From: Bacteroidota bacterium
GTDB taxonomy: Bacteria > Bacteroidota > Bacteroidia > Bacteroidales > GCA-2748055
Assembly: GCA_024244665.1 (NCBI GenBank)
Contig: JAAEOI010000445.1
Coordinates: forward strand, 1 to 41,189
DNA length: 41,189 nucleotides
Direction of reading: 5' to 3'
Position numbers and translations under genes: made by a program. Below are positions 16,609 to 26,045 of the stretch, piece after piece; the first letter of the stretch is position 1; the number at the start of each line of letters is the position of its first letter. Below the pieces are notes generated by a model that did no database searches, had not been told where the DNA came from, and saw only the letters and a list, made by a program, of their open reading frames with translations.

Positions 16609-17734
16609 TCCGGATGATTGTACTCTCGCCGGGATCGGAGGAGAGGACAAAGATTTTCCCGTTGTGGTAGGACTCAATAATTCTTTTGGAGAGGGAGAGC
16701 CCGAGTCCCCAGCCTCGTCTTTTGGTGGTGTAGCCAGGCTTGAATATTGTTTTGAACCTCGATTTGGCGATCCCCTTTCCCGTATCCTCCGAATCGATGA
16801 TTACATGGTTGTCGGTCTCAACGGCGTGCAGGATCACCCTTCCATTGTCCTTGATTGCATCCGTTGCATTTTTGCACAGGTTCTCGATGACCCATTCAAA
16901 CAGGGTTTCATTCAGCATAGCTGTGATAGGATCTTCAGGCAGGTCCAGCTTGTACTCAATGTTGGCCGGCCCCCTGGTTTTTATGTACTCGAGGCTGCCG
17001 GTAAGGATATTTGTGAGATTGCTCTCCTTCAGGGTTGGTTTTGACCCGATCTTCGAAAAGCGGTCGGTAATTTTCTCCAGCCTGGAGGCATCTTTCTGCA
17101 GCTCTTTTACCGTTTCAGGGTCAAGCTTCGACTGTTTAAGGATTTCCATCCATCCCATTAAGGAGGAGATTGGGGTCCCCAGCTGATGAGCAGTCTCCTT
17201 GGACATACCTGTCCAAACCTCATTCTGTTCCGCTTTCCTGGAGATATTGAATGCGATATATGAGACCAGGATAAAGAGGATAATGACCCCAAGCTGTACA
17301 TAAGGAAAGTAGATCAGTGTGCGCAGCAGGATTGAATCGCGGTAGTGAAGGTATTGCTTTTCGTCAGGTCCCAGGTTGATCACGAGAGACTCGTTTTCCT
17401 CCATGGCATGTTCCAGCTGGCGCTGCATATAGGTTGAATCTTTAACCTTTATGGGATCGAAATTTTTTTGATTTATGATACCGTTTGAATCGGTGAGGAT
17501 AACCGGAATATGTGTATTGCTCTCGATAACCGAGAAAGGGAAGGCTATATCGGTATCAAAGTCTGCCTGGTCCATGATCTTCACCGCTTCGGCCCATAGC
17601 TCCATTTTTTGCCTTTCAGCGATTTCGATTTGGCTGACCAGCCTGCTGGTGTACCAGAGTGACCCTACCCCGATGAGTACTGCTACAAAAAACAGGATTT
17701 TTTTCCACTGTTGTCTTTTCCTGTAAATGTCCAA
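16592..17734 (-). CDS. Membrane sensor histidine kinase
   Basis: A 380-residue kinase. One helix lies at about residues 12-30, a short periplasmic region follows, and a second helix lies at about 142-164. The phospho-His is in KETAHQLGTPISSL (about 181-194). The ATPase domain shows the N box ENLCKNATDAI, a G1-like DSEDTGKGI and the G2 box GWGLGLSLSKRI. The start is a TTG (17734): the only in-frame sequence upstream runs back to the stop of the preceding gene 18 nt away. It follows pepE and the AsmA-like gene, and no response regulator is encoded beside it, so it is an orphan kinase in this window. Confidence 0.88.
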   Translation of the reverse strand: MDIYRKRQQWKKILFFVAVLIGVGSLWYTSRLVSQIEIAERQKMELWAEAVKIMDQADFDTDIAFPFSVIESNTHIPVILTDSNGIINQKNFDPIKVKDSTYMQRQLEHAMEENESLVINLGPDEKQYLHYRDSILLRTLIYFPYVQLGVIILFILVSYIAFNISRKAEQNEVWTGMSKETAHQLGTPISSLMGWMEILKQSKLDPETVKELQKDASRLEKITDRFSKIGSKPTLKESNLTNILTGSLEYIKTRGPANIEYKLDLPEDPITAMLNETLFEWVIENLCKNATDAIKDNGRVILHAVETDNHVIIDSEDTGKGIAKSRFKTIFKPGYTTKRRGWGLGLSLSKRIIESYHNGKIFVLSSDPGESTIIRIMLKK

Positions 17735-17752
17735 AGCAGTTGTGATTAAGGG

Positions 17753-20413
17753 TTATTCATCAATAACGAATTTGGTGGCGGGTTTATTCTGAAGGGTGTC
17801 CGTTTTTTCTTTTCTCTTCCGCCTTCTTCCTTTTTCCGCACCCACTTTTTTTATTGTAGTGGTATCCGGTTCATCTGAGAATTCAAACCTGAAAGTCTCT
17901 CCCTCTTCCTCCTGTTTCTTCCCGATTTCGTCATCATGTTTGAATAAACCGAGCTCCTCATTCAGGATTTTCTTGAGCTCTGATCGCTCGTTCCTTAAAT
18001 CCTCCCGGATCTTTTTGGCGGCTTTCTCGCGGTCCACCTCCACCTTTGCTCCGGAACCATCATCGTACATTTTGAGGAAAAGGATCCTGGTATCACTTTC
18101 ATCCTCTGCAATTACAAATTCGCTGTTCTCAGACCGGCGCGCTTTTCCATAGAGCAGATCGGAAAGCTTCAGCCTGAACCTGTAGTCATACTGATTATTG
18201 AAGTGGTGGATCCCGGAGGCTGAAAGATCCATGGCGTTGGATTTGATATCCATCACGGGAATGATCACCTGGCTATTGTTGATCAGAATGGTATTTTCCA
18301 GGGTATTAAAACGAATGTTCTGCAGCTCTTCAATCTCAATGAACCTCGAGAGGGCCATAATCGGGGCGAAGTTGTTCAGCTCGCCCTCCCTGATGATGAT
18401 GTCGCTTTCGCTTTGAATGGATGGTGGCTGGATGGAAAAAGAGCTGTCAAAATCAGCTGAAAAAACAGAGGTACCCGAGATAGAACCCTTCAGATGTTCA
18501 TGTGTGAGCTGCTTCTGTCCGAAGTTATTAAAGGCCTCAAAAAGCTCCTGTATGTCAAGGCTGTACAGGTCTGCATCCACGTTCGCGAAGATATCTTTTT
18601 CCGAATCCTGAACCATTCCGAAAGAGCCCCGCATTGTTCCTCCCATGGTCTGCATGGTCAATGAATCCACATAAAAGAAGGGTGTATCATAGAGAGCAAT
18701 CCCCCTGACGTTCTCTGCCACCAGTTTCTCTTTCACAAAGTCGTTAATAATAACCTCCAGCCGCAGGTTCAGGTTTTCCGGAAACCTGATAGCCTTCTGC
18801 TTCCCTGATCCATCGCGGGGCAATTGATCCAGCACCTCCTGGAGGTCCAGTCTGTCAGCCCTGAAGGTTGCCGAGGCCATCAGCTCACTCTCTTTGAGGA
18901 GGTAGGAGATCAGGTTCAGACCGGTTCCGGCGATATTGAAATCGGAGGAGCCGAAGTTTCCGGTGAACGAGGGTTCCCAGAAGTCGTTTTCGATATTTAC
19001 CGATCCGTTCAGTTTTGAAAAGGGGACTCCTTCTGGTGTGAGTCTGACCAAAACATCTTCAAGGGCGATACCCCCTGATATTTCAAAAGCGGTAAACTTT
19101 TCCCCGGATGGCCTTTTCCGGTCAAATGCACCGGCAATACTGACATCGGTAATCACCGATCCTTCCGCCTGGTCTATAGGAATTCCGGGATACCATGAAA
19201 GCCACTGTTCGGGGTGCAGGTCTCCTTTGAGCTCCAACGAAAAATTGGGATCGAGTAAATTATTGATCTGGCCCCTCCCGGAAAAATGATCCCGTCCGAT
19301 CGATGTGCTGATCGATTCGATGGTCAGCCTGGTGCTTTCCGGGTTGAATTTATTCCCGTTTGAGTAAGACCCGGAGAGCTTCAGGTTTTTCAGTGAGAAT
19401 GGGAGCCTTTCCCAGCTCAGGTTGGCGTTGGTGGTTTGAAAGTCAGCTTCAATACTTGGCGTCAGTGTGGAACTGACCATGCCGGAGATCTTTGTATAGA
19501 GCTGCAGAATGCCGTTGCCCCGGATCTCCTGTACGGATTTGCTGGTCTCCCTGGGAAGCAGGTCAAGTACCTCATGGATTTCAAGATTGCGTGCAGCTGC
19601 GATCAGGCTGAGCTCAACGCCGGTACCCCGGTGGACCGTAATCATCCCATCCACATCGGCAACAATTCGGTCGATCTGCAACTGACCATCGTTTACGGTG
19701 AAGATGGAGTCCTGGAAATCCATGTTCAGCCTGACTTCCACATCCCGCTGTGAACCGTAGAGAATCCCCTTGTTGGATATCTCTTCCAGGTAGCCCTTCA
19801 GTGATCCCTTGATCTGGGTGTTTCGTTTTGCGAATCTTCCGTTCAGATCAAGGTAATCAAGCTTTGCTTCTGCATGGATTTGTTTGGCCAGGTTTACCAT
19901 CAGGATGTTGAAACCGGAGATCCTTAACTGGGAGATATCCACTGCATTTTCCCGGTCCTCTTTTTTCTCCTGCTCCTTTAACATGCTGTAGTTCCCCTCG
20001 CCCTGAGAATCGGTTAACAGTTGCAGGGATCCCTGCCTGATCTCGATCTGCCTGATCTCGAATTTTTTCCGGATCATACCCAACAGGTTAAAGCTGACAC
20101 TGACCGATTCGGCCGTGAGGAGTGTGTCGGCACCCGGCTCTTCGAATTCCAGGATATTGCAGTTGTGACTCGACCAGATTACCACGTTTTTCAGGACCAG
20201 TGAAGTATTTGGGAATTTATGGAATACTTTGACCGAGACCTCATCCACCTGGGCTTTGGAATCGAGCCTTTCGTTGATCTGATCCATAACATAGGTCTGG
20301 AGTTCGTCCCCGTAAAACTTAACAACCACCACACCGACGATGGAGAGCAGCAAGATGATGATCACCACAAATGCCGCCAGATATTCAAGTATAGTCCTGA
20401 GCTGTTGCTTCAT
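17753..20413 (-). CDS. AsmA-like inner-membrane protein
   Basis: An 886-residue protein with one N-terminal transmembrane helix (about 10-33) and a very long beta-rich periplasmic part. The opening after the helix (INERLDSKAQVDEVSVKVFH, then FPNTSLVLKNV) and the later AsmA_2-like segment (about 600-790) are typical of the AsmA family, whose larger relatives form lipid-transfer grooves between the two membranes. The C-terminus is highly charged (KGRRRKRKEK). It begins 1 nt after pepE stops and is followed by the kinase gene. A role in lipid transport or outer-membrane upkeep is inferred from the family. Confidence 0.87.
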   Translation of the reverse strand: MKQQLRTILEYLAAFVVIIILLLSIVGVVVVKFYGDELQTYVMDQINERLDSKAQVDEVSVKVFHKFPNTSLVLKNVVIWSSHNCNILEFEEPGADTLLTAESVSVSFNLLGMIRKKFEIRQIEIRQGSLQLLTDSQGEGNYSMLKEQEKKEDRENAVDISQLRISGFNILMVNLAKQIHAEAKLDYLDLNGRFAKRNTQIKGSLKGYLEEISNKGILYGSQRDVEVRLNMDFQDSIFTVNDGQLQIDRIVADVDGMITVHRGTGVELSLIAAARNLEIHEVLDLLPRETSKSVQEIRGNGILQLYTKISGMVSSTLTPSIEADFQTTNANLSWERLPFSLKNLKLSGSYSNGNKFNPESTRLTIESISTSIGRDHFSGRGQINNLLDPNFSLELKGDLHPEQWLSWYPGIPIDQAEGSVITDVSIAGAFDRKRPSGEKFTAFEISGGIALEDVLVRLTPEGVPFSKLNGSVNIENDFWEPSFTGNFGSSDFNIAGTGLNLISYLLKESELMASATFRADRLDLQEVLDQLPRDGSGKQKAIRFPENLNLRLEVIINDFVKEKLVAENVRGIALYDTPFFYVDSLTMQTMGGTMRGSFGMVQDSEKDIFANVDADLYSLDIQELFEAFNNFGQKQLTHEHLKGSISGTSVFSADFDSSFSIQPPSIQSESDIIIREGELNNFAPIMALSRFIEIEELQNIRFNTLENTILINNSQVIIPVMDIKSNAMDLSASGIHHFNNQYDYRFRLKLSDLLYGKARRSENSEFVIAEDESDTRILFLKMYDDGSGAKVEVDREKAAKKIREDLRNERSELKKILNEELGLFKHDDEIGKKQEEEGETFRFEFSDEPDTTTIKKVGAEKGRRRKRKEKTDTLQNKPATKFVIDE

Positions 20414-20414
20414 C

Positions 20415-21122
20415 TCATTTTAGAAAATCACTAAAATCATGCTTGTTGTCAAGCTCGGCCGGGGCCTCTTCAAACCGGAAGATCCGGACGGAGCGTTCTC
20501 CGATGAGTTTCATGGATGCCCCCTCCACAATAAACATGCAGCCTTCCCTCAGTCCAAGTACGGTGTCTTTTTTGTTTGCCGCCAGGTACTCCAGGATCCG
20601 GTCTTCACGTGTTTCACCTGCGTGTCCGGGAGGATTTTTGTCGGTATAGTGGGGATTGATCTGAAAGGGAATCAGGTTGAATGCATTGAAGCTGTCGGGT
20701 TCCAGGATGGGCATGTCATTGGTGGTACGTATGGTGGGACAACATACGTTGCTACCGGCGCTCCAACCCACGAATGGCGTTCCTGCCATAATCTTCTTTC
20801 TCACCGGTTCGATCAGGCCATTGTCCTGGATCATCTTGATCAGCTGGAAGGTGTTTCCGCCACCAACAACGATTGCCTCTGCCTCTTCAACAGCTTTGAC
20901 AGGATCATCGAAGTGGTGGATTGAGCTAACAGAATGACCAAGCTCGGCGAAACGCTCTTTTACCCGGGCTTCATAATCGTCGAAGCTGATGGTAACACCT
21001 GCGTAAGGTATGAAGAGACAGTTCAGCGATTGACCCCCAAGGAAATCCCTGATCTGGTACTTGGGATAATCGAGGTATGCCTCACCTGCGTTGGTGGAAT
21101 TGCTGATCAGCAAGAGTCTCAT
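20415..21122 (-). CDS. pepE: Alpha-aspartyl dipeptidase PepE (peptidase S51)
   Basis: A 235-residue cytosolic serine peptidase that cleaves dipeptides with N-terminal aspartate. The nucleophile is S121 in GWSAGSN, preceded by the VVGGGNTF loop (85-92). D136 and H158 (in QINPHYTD) match the Asp and His of the E. coli enzyme (S120, D135, H157) almost position for position. Length and N-terminus (MRLLLISNST) are those of the family. It is the first gene of a tightly packed minus-strand run with the AsmA-like and kinase genes. Confidence 0.95.
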   Translation of the reverse strand: MRLLLISNSTNAGEAYLDYPKYQIRDFLGGQSLNCLFIPYAGVTISFDDYEARVKERFAELGHSVSSIHHFDDPVKAVEEAEAIVVGGGNTFQLIKMIQDNGLIEPVRKKIMAGTPFVGWSAGSNVCCPTIRTTNDMPILEPDSFNAFNLIPFQINPHYTDKNPPGHAGETREDRILEYLAANKKDTVLGLREGCMFIVEGASMKLIGERSVRIFRFEEAPAELDNKHDFSDFLK

Positions 21123-21180
21123 GTATAAATACTTTTTGGTTTGTAAGCAAAGTTAGTATTTTCATGAAGCCATCAAGACA

Positions 21181-21224
21181 TAAAAAAAACCGGCCGGACG
21201 GGGAATTCCCCGAATCCGGCCGGT
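21181..21224 (-). terminator. Strong intrinsic terminator with nested palindromes
   Basis: ACCGGCCGGA (21189-21198) and TCCGGCCGGT (21215-21224) are exact complements, enclosing a further palindrome CGGGGAATTCCCCG. On the minus strand the hairpin is followed by a run of T (21188-21182). It ends the transcript of the barrel gene at 21250-22272. Confidence 0.88.
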
Positions 21225-21249
21225 CGGACGATAGATTGGAAAAGTATTC

Positions 21250-22272
21250 TCAGGGAGCCAGTGCAATTCCGATGGAGAAAGGATACAATTCGGGTCCCAT
21301 CCCCGGTTTAAAGAGTGAGGTCATATAGTAGTTGGCAAAGATCCCAATCCCACGGTATCCAACCCTGGCAGTTACACCCCAGCGCAGTGGTGAAAGGTTA
21401 AAATCGCTTTTGTTCTTTTCCTTGGATTTATCCCCGGCCTCGGTGTATTTCATTTTTGTATTAGACCAGAGTTTTACACCACCTATGACCCCGGCGGAAA
21501 AGTGAATCCGATTATGATTCCCGGTGGGAATCTGAAACTCCATGAGCAGGGGGACGGTCAGGTAGGTAATGTTCATTTTTGATTTGGTAATAGATCCGGC
21601 ATAGGGAGGAACGTACTCCACGATATTTCCCGTTCCGTTTTCCTTCATGATGCTGTTCTGACCGTCGAAGTTATAATTGATCAATTCAAACCCAACTCCG
21701 GATACAAGCCCTACGTAGTTGGTTCCCAGTCCCACACCAAAATCGGCAACATTCAGGTTCCAGTTCCAGGATTTACCGGTATTCAGGTCCATGAATTCCT
21801 CTCCCGGAGGAAGCACGAGGCTGAAATCGGGGGTCAGGTAGTTGTTCAGTCCCACTTCGAGCCCGGCCCAATGAGCATCAAACCTCTTCTTATGTTTCTT
21901 ATGATGCTTACTCTTTTTCTTTTCCATATCCAGCACATTGATCTGAACACCGTCGCCATCCTCGACAATGCTGATCCCCTTGGAACCCAGTCCCACGATC
22001 ACCGTATCGCCATTCTCTTCCACAATGATTACCTCATTTTTCCCAAGGCTTACCCTTGTCTGATCGGGGGCATCTATAACCTCAATGCGACCAATAACAC
22101 TGGTTGTATCCCCTGTTATTTCTTCAATGGGTTCCACTTCCTCAATTTCCTCAATCTCTGTCGTGGCTACTGCCTCAACCGGTGCCTCCGGTGCCTCCGG
22201 TGCTTCCGGCTCCTGTGCCATAGCAGGTATTGTCAGTGCAGCAGCCAGTATAAGTGTCAATACTTTTTTCAT
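21250..22272 (-). CDS. Outer-membrane beta-barrel protein with repeat-rich N-terminus
   Basis: A 340-residue exported protein. The signal peptide (MKKVLTLILAAALTIPAMAQ) is followed by a (PEA)3 repeat and an acidic stretch (IEEIEEVEPIEEI), then a small beta-strand region, then a strongly basic Lys/His cluster (KKKSKHHKKHKKR, about residues 117-129). From about 135 onward comes a barrel of the PF13568/OmpA-like porin style (GLEVGLNNYLT, GVGLGTNYVGLVSGVGFELI, GVIGGVKLWS, VGYRGIGIFANYYM). The acidic-then-basic order before the barrel is unusual. It is a single-gene unit with its own terminator. Function unknown. Confidence 0.83.
   Translation of the reverse strand: MKKVLTLILAAALTIPAMAQEPEAPEAPEAPVEAVATTEIEEIEEVEPIEEITGDTTSVIGRIEVIDAPDQTRVSLGKNEVIIVEENGDTVIVGLGSKGISIVEDGDGVQINVLDMEKKKSKHHKKHKKRFDAHWAGLEVGLNNYLTPDFSLVLPPGEEFMDLNTGKSWNWNLNVADFGVGLGTNYVGLVSGVGFELINYNFDGQNSIMKENGTGNIVEYVPPYAGSITKSKMNITYLTVPLLMEFQIPTGNHNRIHFSAGVIGGVKLWSNTKMKYTEAGDKSKEKNKSDFNLSPLRWGVTARVGYRGIGIFANYYMTSLFKPGMGPELYPFSIGIALAP
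22179..22205. repeat. 9-bp in-frame tandem repeat, three copies
   Basis: CCGGTGCCT, CCGGTGCCT and CCGGTGCTT lie head to tail and code for the Pro-Glu-Ala repeat after the signal peptide of the barrel gene. A 9-bp unit can change in number without shifting the frame. Confidence 0.85.
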
Positions 22273-22381
22273 CTTTCTCTGTTTTTGGTGAATTTGAAGG
22301 TAGGACGGAGAGGGGTATAGGAAAGTTACACCACCGGATCATACACGGGGGAAAAGATGTGAAATTTTAAAGGAGGGAGTA

Positions 22382-22762
22382 CTATATTTCAAAAAACTCC
22401 TTCAGGCTTCCGAAATAATAGGTATTCCAGCCATATTCCATGTCTTCAAAGGCCTCATCCGGAATGTTGGTGTGGTGGAGTTCAATTTTTGTGAAGTGTT
22501 TGTCGGGCCTCAGGGTGATGGTGACAATTGACTCGGCTTCCTGTTCTCCGAAATACCACTCCTGTACAATCTTGTGGTCTTTTTCGAATTTCAGGTTTTT
22601 ACCTGTTATATCTCCGTCAAATAGTGAGAATTCGCTCCCTTCCTCTTCGATCATAGTGACTTCAGCACCTGTCCAGAGTGCAATGGAAAATGGGTTGGTC
22701 AGGGCGGTATAGACTTCTTCTGTGGCACCTTTGATGCGGAAATATTTGCGTAGATCTTTCAT
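22382..22762 (-). CDS. SRPBCC (START-like / AHSA1) domain protein
   Basis: A 126-residue soluble protein that is almost entirely one helix-grip domain. It opens with a FRIKGATEEVYTALTNPFS segment (the usual A-x-x-E-V-W-x-A-L-T-x-P), has the W-x-G-A-E-V-T strand, the EWYFGE strand, the VTITLRPD strand and a final helix starting W-x-x-Y. Members bind small hydrophobic ligands or act as Hsp90 co-factors (AHSA1); nothing here picks between these. It stands alone, divergent from the secreted DUF3160 gene with a 129-nt gap. Confidence 0.82.
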   Translation of the reverse strand: MKDLRKYFRIKGATEEVYTALTNPFSIALWTGAEVTMIEEEGSEFSLFDGDITGKNLKFEKDHKIVQEWYFGEQEAESIVTITLRPDKHFTKIELHHTNIPDEAFEDMEYGWNTYYFGSLKEFFEI

Positions 22763-22891
22763 TGGCTGTGGTTCTGATCAAAAATAGAACTTTTTTGCGG
22801 ATTAGAGGTTTGGCGCAACCCTTTGTGGGGAAAACCCATCTTTTTTGTGTTGCTCATCGCCTATTCAGTAACTTGCAAATATATCAGTATT

Positions 22892-25468
22892 ATGAAAAGC
22901 ATTTACTTTCTAATCACACTGGTCGGGATCATCCTGACTGCCCCGGGGCATCTTTGCGCCCAGAGCAGTTTTTCAGGAGAGGCATATATGCAATTCAGGG
23001 AAGAGCACAGTGATTATACAGCATCTGAACTCATTGCTGAGCACCCCCCGCTTACCACCTACTTTTCCTCCAGGCAATATCCGGCCGATCTGTCGACGAT
23101 TCCCTGGTATGATTCCCTGAACAGCCATTTTAATTTTACGGTCGACGAGCAGCAATTGCTTAAGAGAAACTTCTTCATGGTATCGGAACGACTGGAGCAT
23201 ATGGACTGGGCCTCCGCATTTATTAGTCTCTACAGCAGTGATATCCCGCTTTTTTTAAGTTCGGATTTTATCCTGTCCACCCTTCACAACTCCTATGATG
23301 CCATTCTTCAAACCATCGAGTGGCAGTTTCTGGAGCCCAATCTAAAGGAGTTGTTGCATGCCATATACAGTGATGTGCCTGCTATGAAGGCAGGCTATGA
23401 AAGTGATGACAGGTTCACAGAGGTTCTGAACGATGTGGATCTATATATATCGGTGGCCCTTTCACTGGCAGAAGGAGAGGAGTTCCCCCCGCAGATTGGC
23501 TCAAAGGGAAAATTTGATGAAGTGATGGAGGCTGTTGCGTCCGAAACCTTGTCATATATGACCCTCTTTACTGAAAGCAGGCTGAGGAAGCTTGATTTCA
23601 GCCAATTTAACCCCAGGGGGCATTATAACAAAGAGATTTATACTCAGGATGGAGTGTTTACCCTTGAAAACTATTTCAGGGCAATGATGTGGCTGGGGCG
23701 AATTGATTTCCTGATGACTGCCCCTCCTGGTAATCCCTGGGAGACCGAATGGACTGATGATGAGTTAAAAAGAATGCAGCTGGGAGCACTGTTGTTAAAT
23801 GAGCTTCTCCATGGTTCGGGTAAGTTGGAGAACCTGACAAAGCATGAAGAGATTATCTCCTTTATGGTGGGACCGGATGATAATATGACTCCGGGCGAAC
23901 TGAAATCCTTAAGCGATGAGGAGCTTTCTGCTCCCGCTGACCTTTTCGGAAAGGATGTGTTTGACTCCTTTATGTCTGATCTGAACAGTTCGGATGATTA
24001 CGGTCAGAAAATCATGTCCAATTTCTTCTATGTGGATCCCGATACTTCAGATCCCGGACAGTTGCCGGTTTCATTCAAGCTGCTGGGACAGAAATTCCTT
24101 GTGGATTCCTATGTCTTCAGCGAGGTAGTATTTGACCGGATCGTTTACCAGGGAAAGAAAATCTGGAGGCCCCTTCCCGACCCGCTGGATGCCATGGCTG
24201 CACTGGGCAATGAAGATGCCCTTGCACTGCTGGAAGATGAGATGGAGGCCTATAAGTATGCTGCAAACATGGCCTCCCAGAAGTACCTGATTGAGTCGTA
24301 CGATGATGAGTTCTGGGAGCAGTCCCTCTACAACACATGGCTTGGAGCCCTGCGAGCCATTAACCCGGTGAGTACATCGCATGGCTTGCCCTACTTCATG
24401 CAAACCACCGCATGGCATCATGAAAAGCTGAATACCCAGCTTACCTCCTGGGCCCAGCTAAGGCACGATAACATTCTTTATGGCAAACAATCATATACCG
24501 GGGGAACCGGTTGCTCCTATCCTTACACCTATGTGGAGCCCTATCCTGATCTCTACGGTCAGCTTGCACTTTTCGCTGAAAACGCCGGAGAGTTTTTCAA
24601 CCAGGTATTTTCGAATATACAGGTGGAAGCTAAAGAGGGGATTCTATCCTATTACCAGGGCTATGGAGAAATTATGCGAAAGCTTGAAACCATTGCCCAA
24701 AAGGAGCTTGATCACCAGGCTTTTTCAGAGGTGGAGATTACCTTTTTGAAGACCATGATTAATGGTTATATGGTTTCCGGTCCGTCGATTACTGGTTGGT
24801 ATACCAATCTCTTTTATGATCTGCAGAAAGGATTCGGGATAGATTTTACAGTGGCCGATGTACATACACAACCCACTGAATTGAATGGTGCAGTTGTGGG
24901 CAATGTGCTTCATGTGGGGAACGGGAAGATCAACACAGGTGTTTTCCTGGCGGAGAACACATGTAATCCCGGACAATATATGGCTTATGCCGGTCCGGTT
25001 GCATCCTTTCACCAGGAGGTTCAACCCAATTTTAAACGGCTCACCGACCAGGAGTGGGAGGCCTACTTTTGGGATGATAAACGTCCTGAACGACCCGATT
25101 GGGTTTCATCTTATCTGCTTAACAGAGAGGGGAAGAGCTACCCCGATGGACGGGAGCTGAAAGGATCAATTTATACAGGCACCGGTATTTCTCATGGTAG
25201 CAAGTCTCAACAGCTTGATTATATGATTCTATTTCCGAATCCTGCGACCGATGAAGCTGCTATCCGTTTTGTACTGAACAAGGGCGGTGATTTGAAGGTG
25301 GCCGTTTATGATTCCTCAGGAAGGCTGGTTTACGACAAGGTTCACCAAGGGCTGGCCCCCGCTGAACATAACATTGTGTTGCCGGCAGGGCAGTGGCCAA
25401 ATGGGCTCTACCTGGTGAGGGCCCGTATCGGGAACCAGGTTATGGTGAAAGAGCTGGTGGTTCAGTGA
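22892..25468 (+). CDS. Secreted DUF3160 protein with T9SS sorting tail
   Basis: An 858-residue protein from ATG 22892, the start that gives a proper signal peptide (MKSIYFLITLVGIILTAPG, cut before Gln-Ser). The main body is a DUF3160 domain: FLSSDFILSTLHNSYDAIL near residues 125-143, a long helical middle, and a late LHVGNGKINTGVFLAEN. Function of the family is not established. The last about 80 residues are a type A T9SS C-terminal domain (LFPNPATDEAAIRF, VYDSSGRLVYD, WPNGLYLVRARI, ending KELVVQ), which targets the protein through the outer membrane to the cell surface or medium. It is a stand-alone gene that meets the DUF2721 gene tail to tail, 5 nt apart. Confidence 0.9.
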   Translation: MKSIYFLITLVGIILTAPGHLCAQSSFSGEAYMQFREEHSDYTASELIAEHPPLTTYFSSRQYPADLSTIPWYDSLNSHFNFTVDEQQLLKRNFFMVSERLEHMDWASAFISLYSSDIPLFLSSDFILSTLHNSYDAILQTIEWQFLEPNLKELLHAIYSDVPAMKAGYESDDRFTEVLNDVDLYISVALSLAEGEEFPPQIGSKGKFDEVMEAVASETLSYMTLFTESRLRKLDFSQFNPRGHYNKEIYTQDGVFTLENYFRAMMWLGRIDFLMTAPPGNPWETEWTDDELKRMQLGALLLNELLHGSGKLENLTKHEEIISFMVGPDDNMTPGELKSLSDEELSAPADLFGKDVFDSFMSDLNSSDDYGQKIMSNFFYVDPDTSDPGQLPVSFKLLGQKFLVDSYVFSEVVFDRIVYQGKKIWRPLPDPLDAMAALGNEDALALLEDEMEAYKYAANMASQKYLIESYDDEFWEQSLYNTWLGALRAINPVSTSHGLPYFMQTTAWHHEKLNTQLTSWAQLRHDNILYGKQSYTGGTGCSYPYTYVEPYPDLYGQLALFAENAGEFFNQVFSNIQVEAKEGILSYYQGYGEIMRKLETIAQKELDHQAFSEVEITFLKTMINGYMVSGPSITGWYTNLFYDLQKGFGIDFTVADVHTQPTELNGAVVGNVLHVGNGKINTGVFLAENTCNPGQYMAYAGPVASFHQEVQPNFKRLTDQEWEAYFWDDKRPERPDWVSSYLLNREGKSYPDGRELKGSIYTGTGISHGSKSQQLDYMILFPNPATDEAAIRFVLNKGGDLKVAVYDSSGRLVYDKVHQGLAPAEHNIVLPAGQWPNGLYLVRARIGNQVMVKELVVQ

Positions 25469-25473
25469 AAGTA

Positions 25474-25950
25474 CTACTCTATGGGCTTGTAAACTTCAGA
25501 GATCTCGATTTTCACGATGCGGTATCCTTTCCACACCTCAACGGCAGCAAAGATGATGCCCACGAATACAGAAAACATTCCTGCATAGAAGAAGGCTACT
25601 ATCAGCCAGTCAAATGCAGGAGTGGTTGTATTAATGGTGACCCCGATCAGTACCGAGCTGACAATAAACAGGGCTACAGCCATTGAGTAGCTGAATACGG
25701 CGTTTCGTACCAGGGAGATCCGTTCGATCAGGTGACTGATCTGCAATTCGATGTTACTCAGCCTGCTACTTTCGATCTCATCCGCACTCTCCATGTGGAA
25801 GATCCTCCTTTTTTCTTCATTAAGCAACCTGATCCGGTTCACCACCAGGCTATACTTATTATTCATTCCCAATAAGAGCAACCCGCAAGCTGAGATCATC
25901 AGTCCCGGAGCAAGCATTCCCTGAATCAGGTGAACAATTGGAATATCCAT
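25474..25950 (-). CDS. DUF2721 membrane protein
   Basis: A 158-residue membrane protein. Helix 1 is near residues 8-28 (MLAPGLMISACGLLLLGMNN), followed by the family's LVVNRIRLLNEEKR segment. A cytosolic coiled region (about 50-80) leads to two further helices near 84-107 and 113-138. This layout and the RIRLL motif are those of DUF2721, whose role is unknown. It lies 95 nt downstream of the TPR gene. Confidence 0.84.
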   Translation of the reverse strand: MDIPIVHLIQGMLAPGLMISACGLLLLGMNNKYSLVVNRIRLLNEEKRRIFHMESADEIESSRLSNIELQISHLIERISLVRNAVFSYSMAVALFIVSSVLIGVTINTTTPAFDWLIVAFFYAGMFSVFVGIIFAAVEVWKGYRIVKIEISEVYKPIE

Positions 25951-26045
25951 CGCGTGCGTGTTTGAACCTGCAAATGTTACGATTTATTGTGGAATTCGCA
26001 AGATATACCCGGGCCTGTGGGACAGGTGCTCCCCATGCGGGATAA

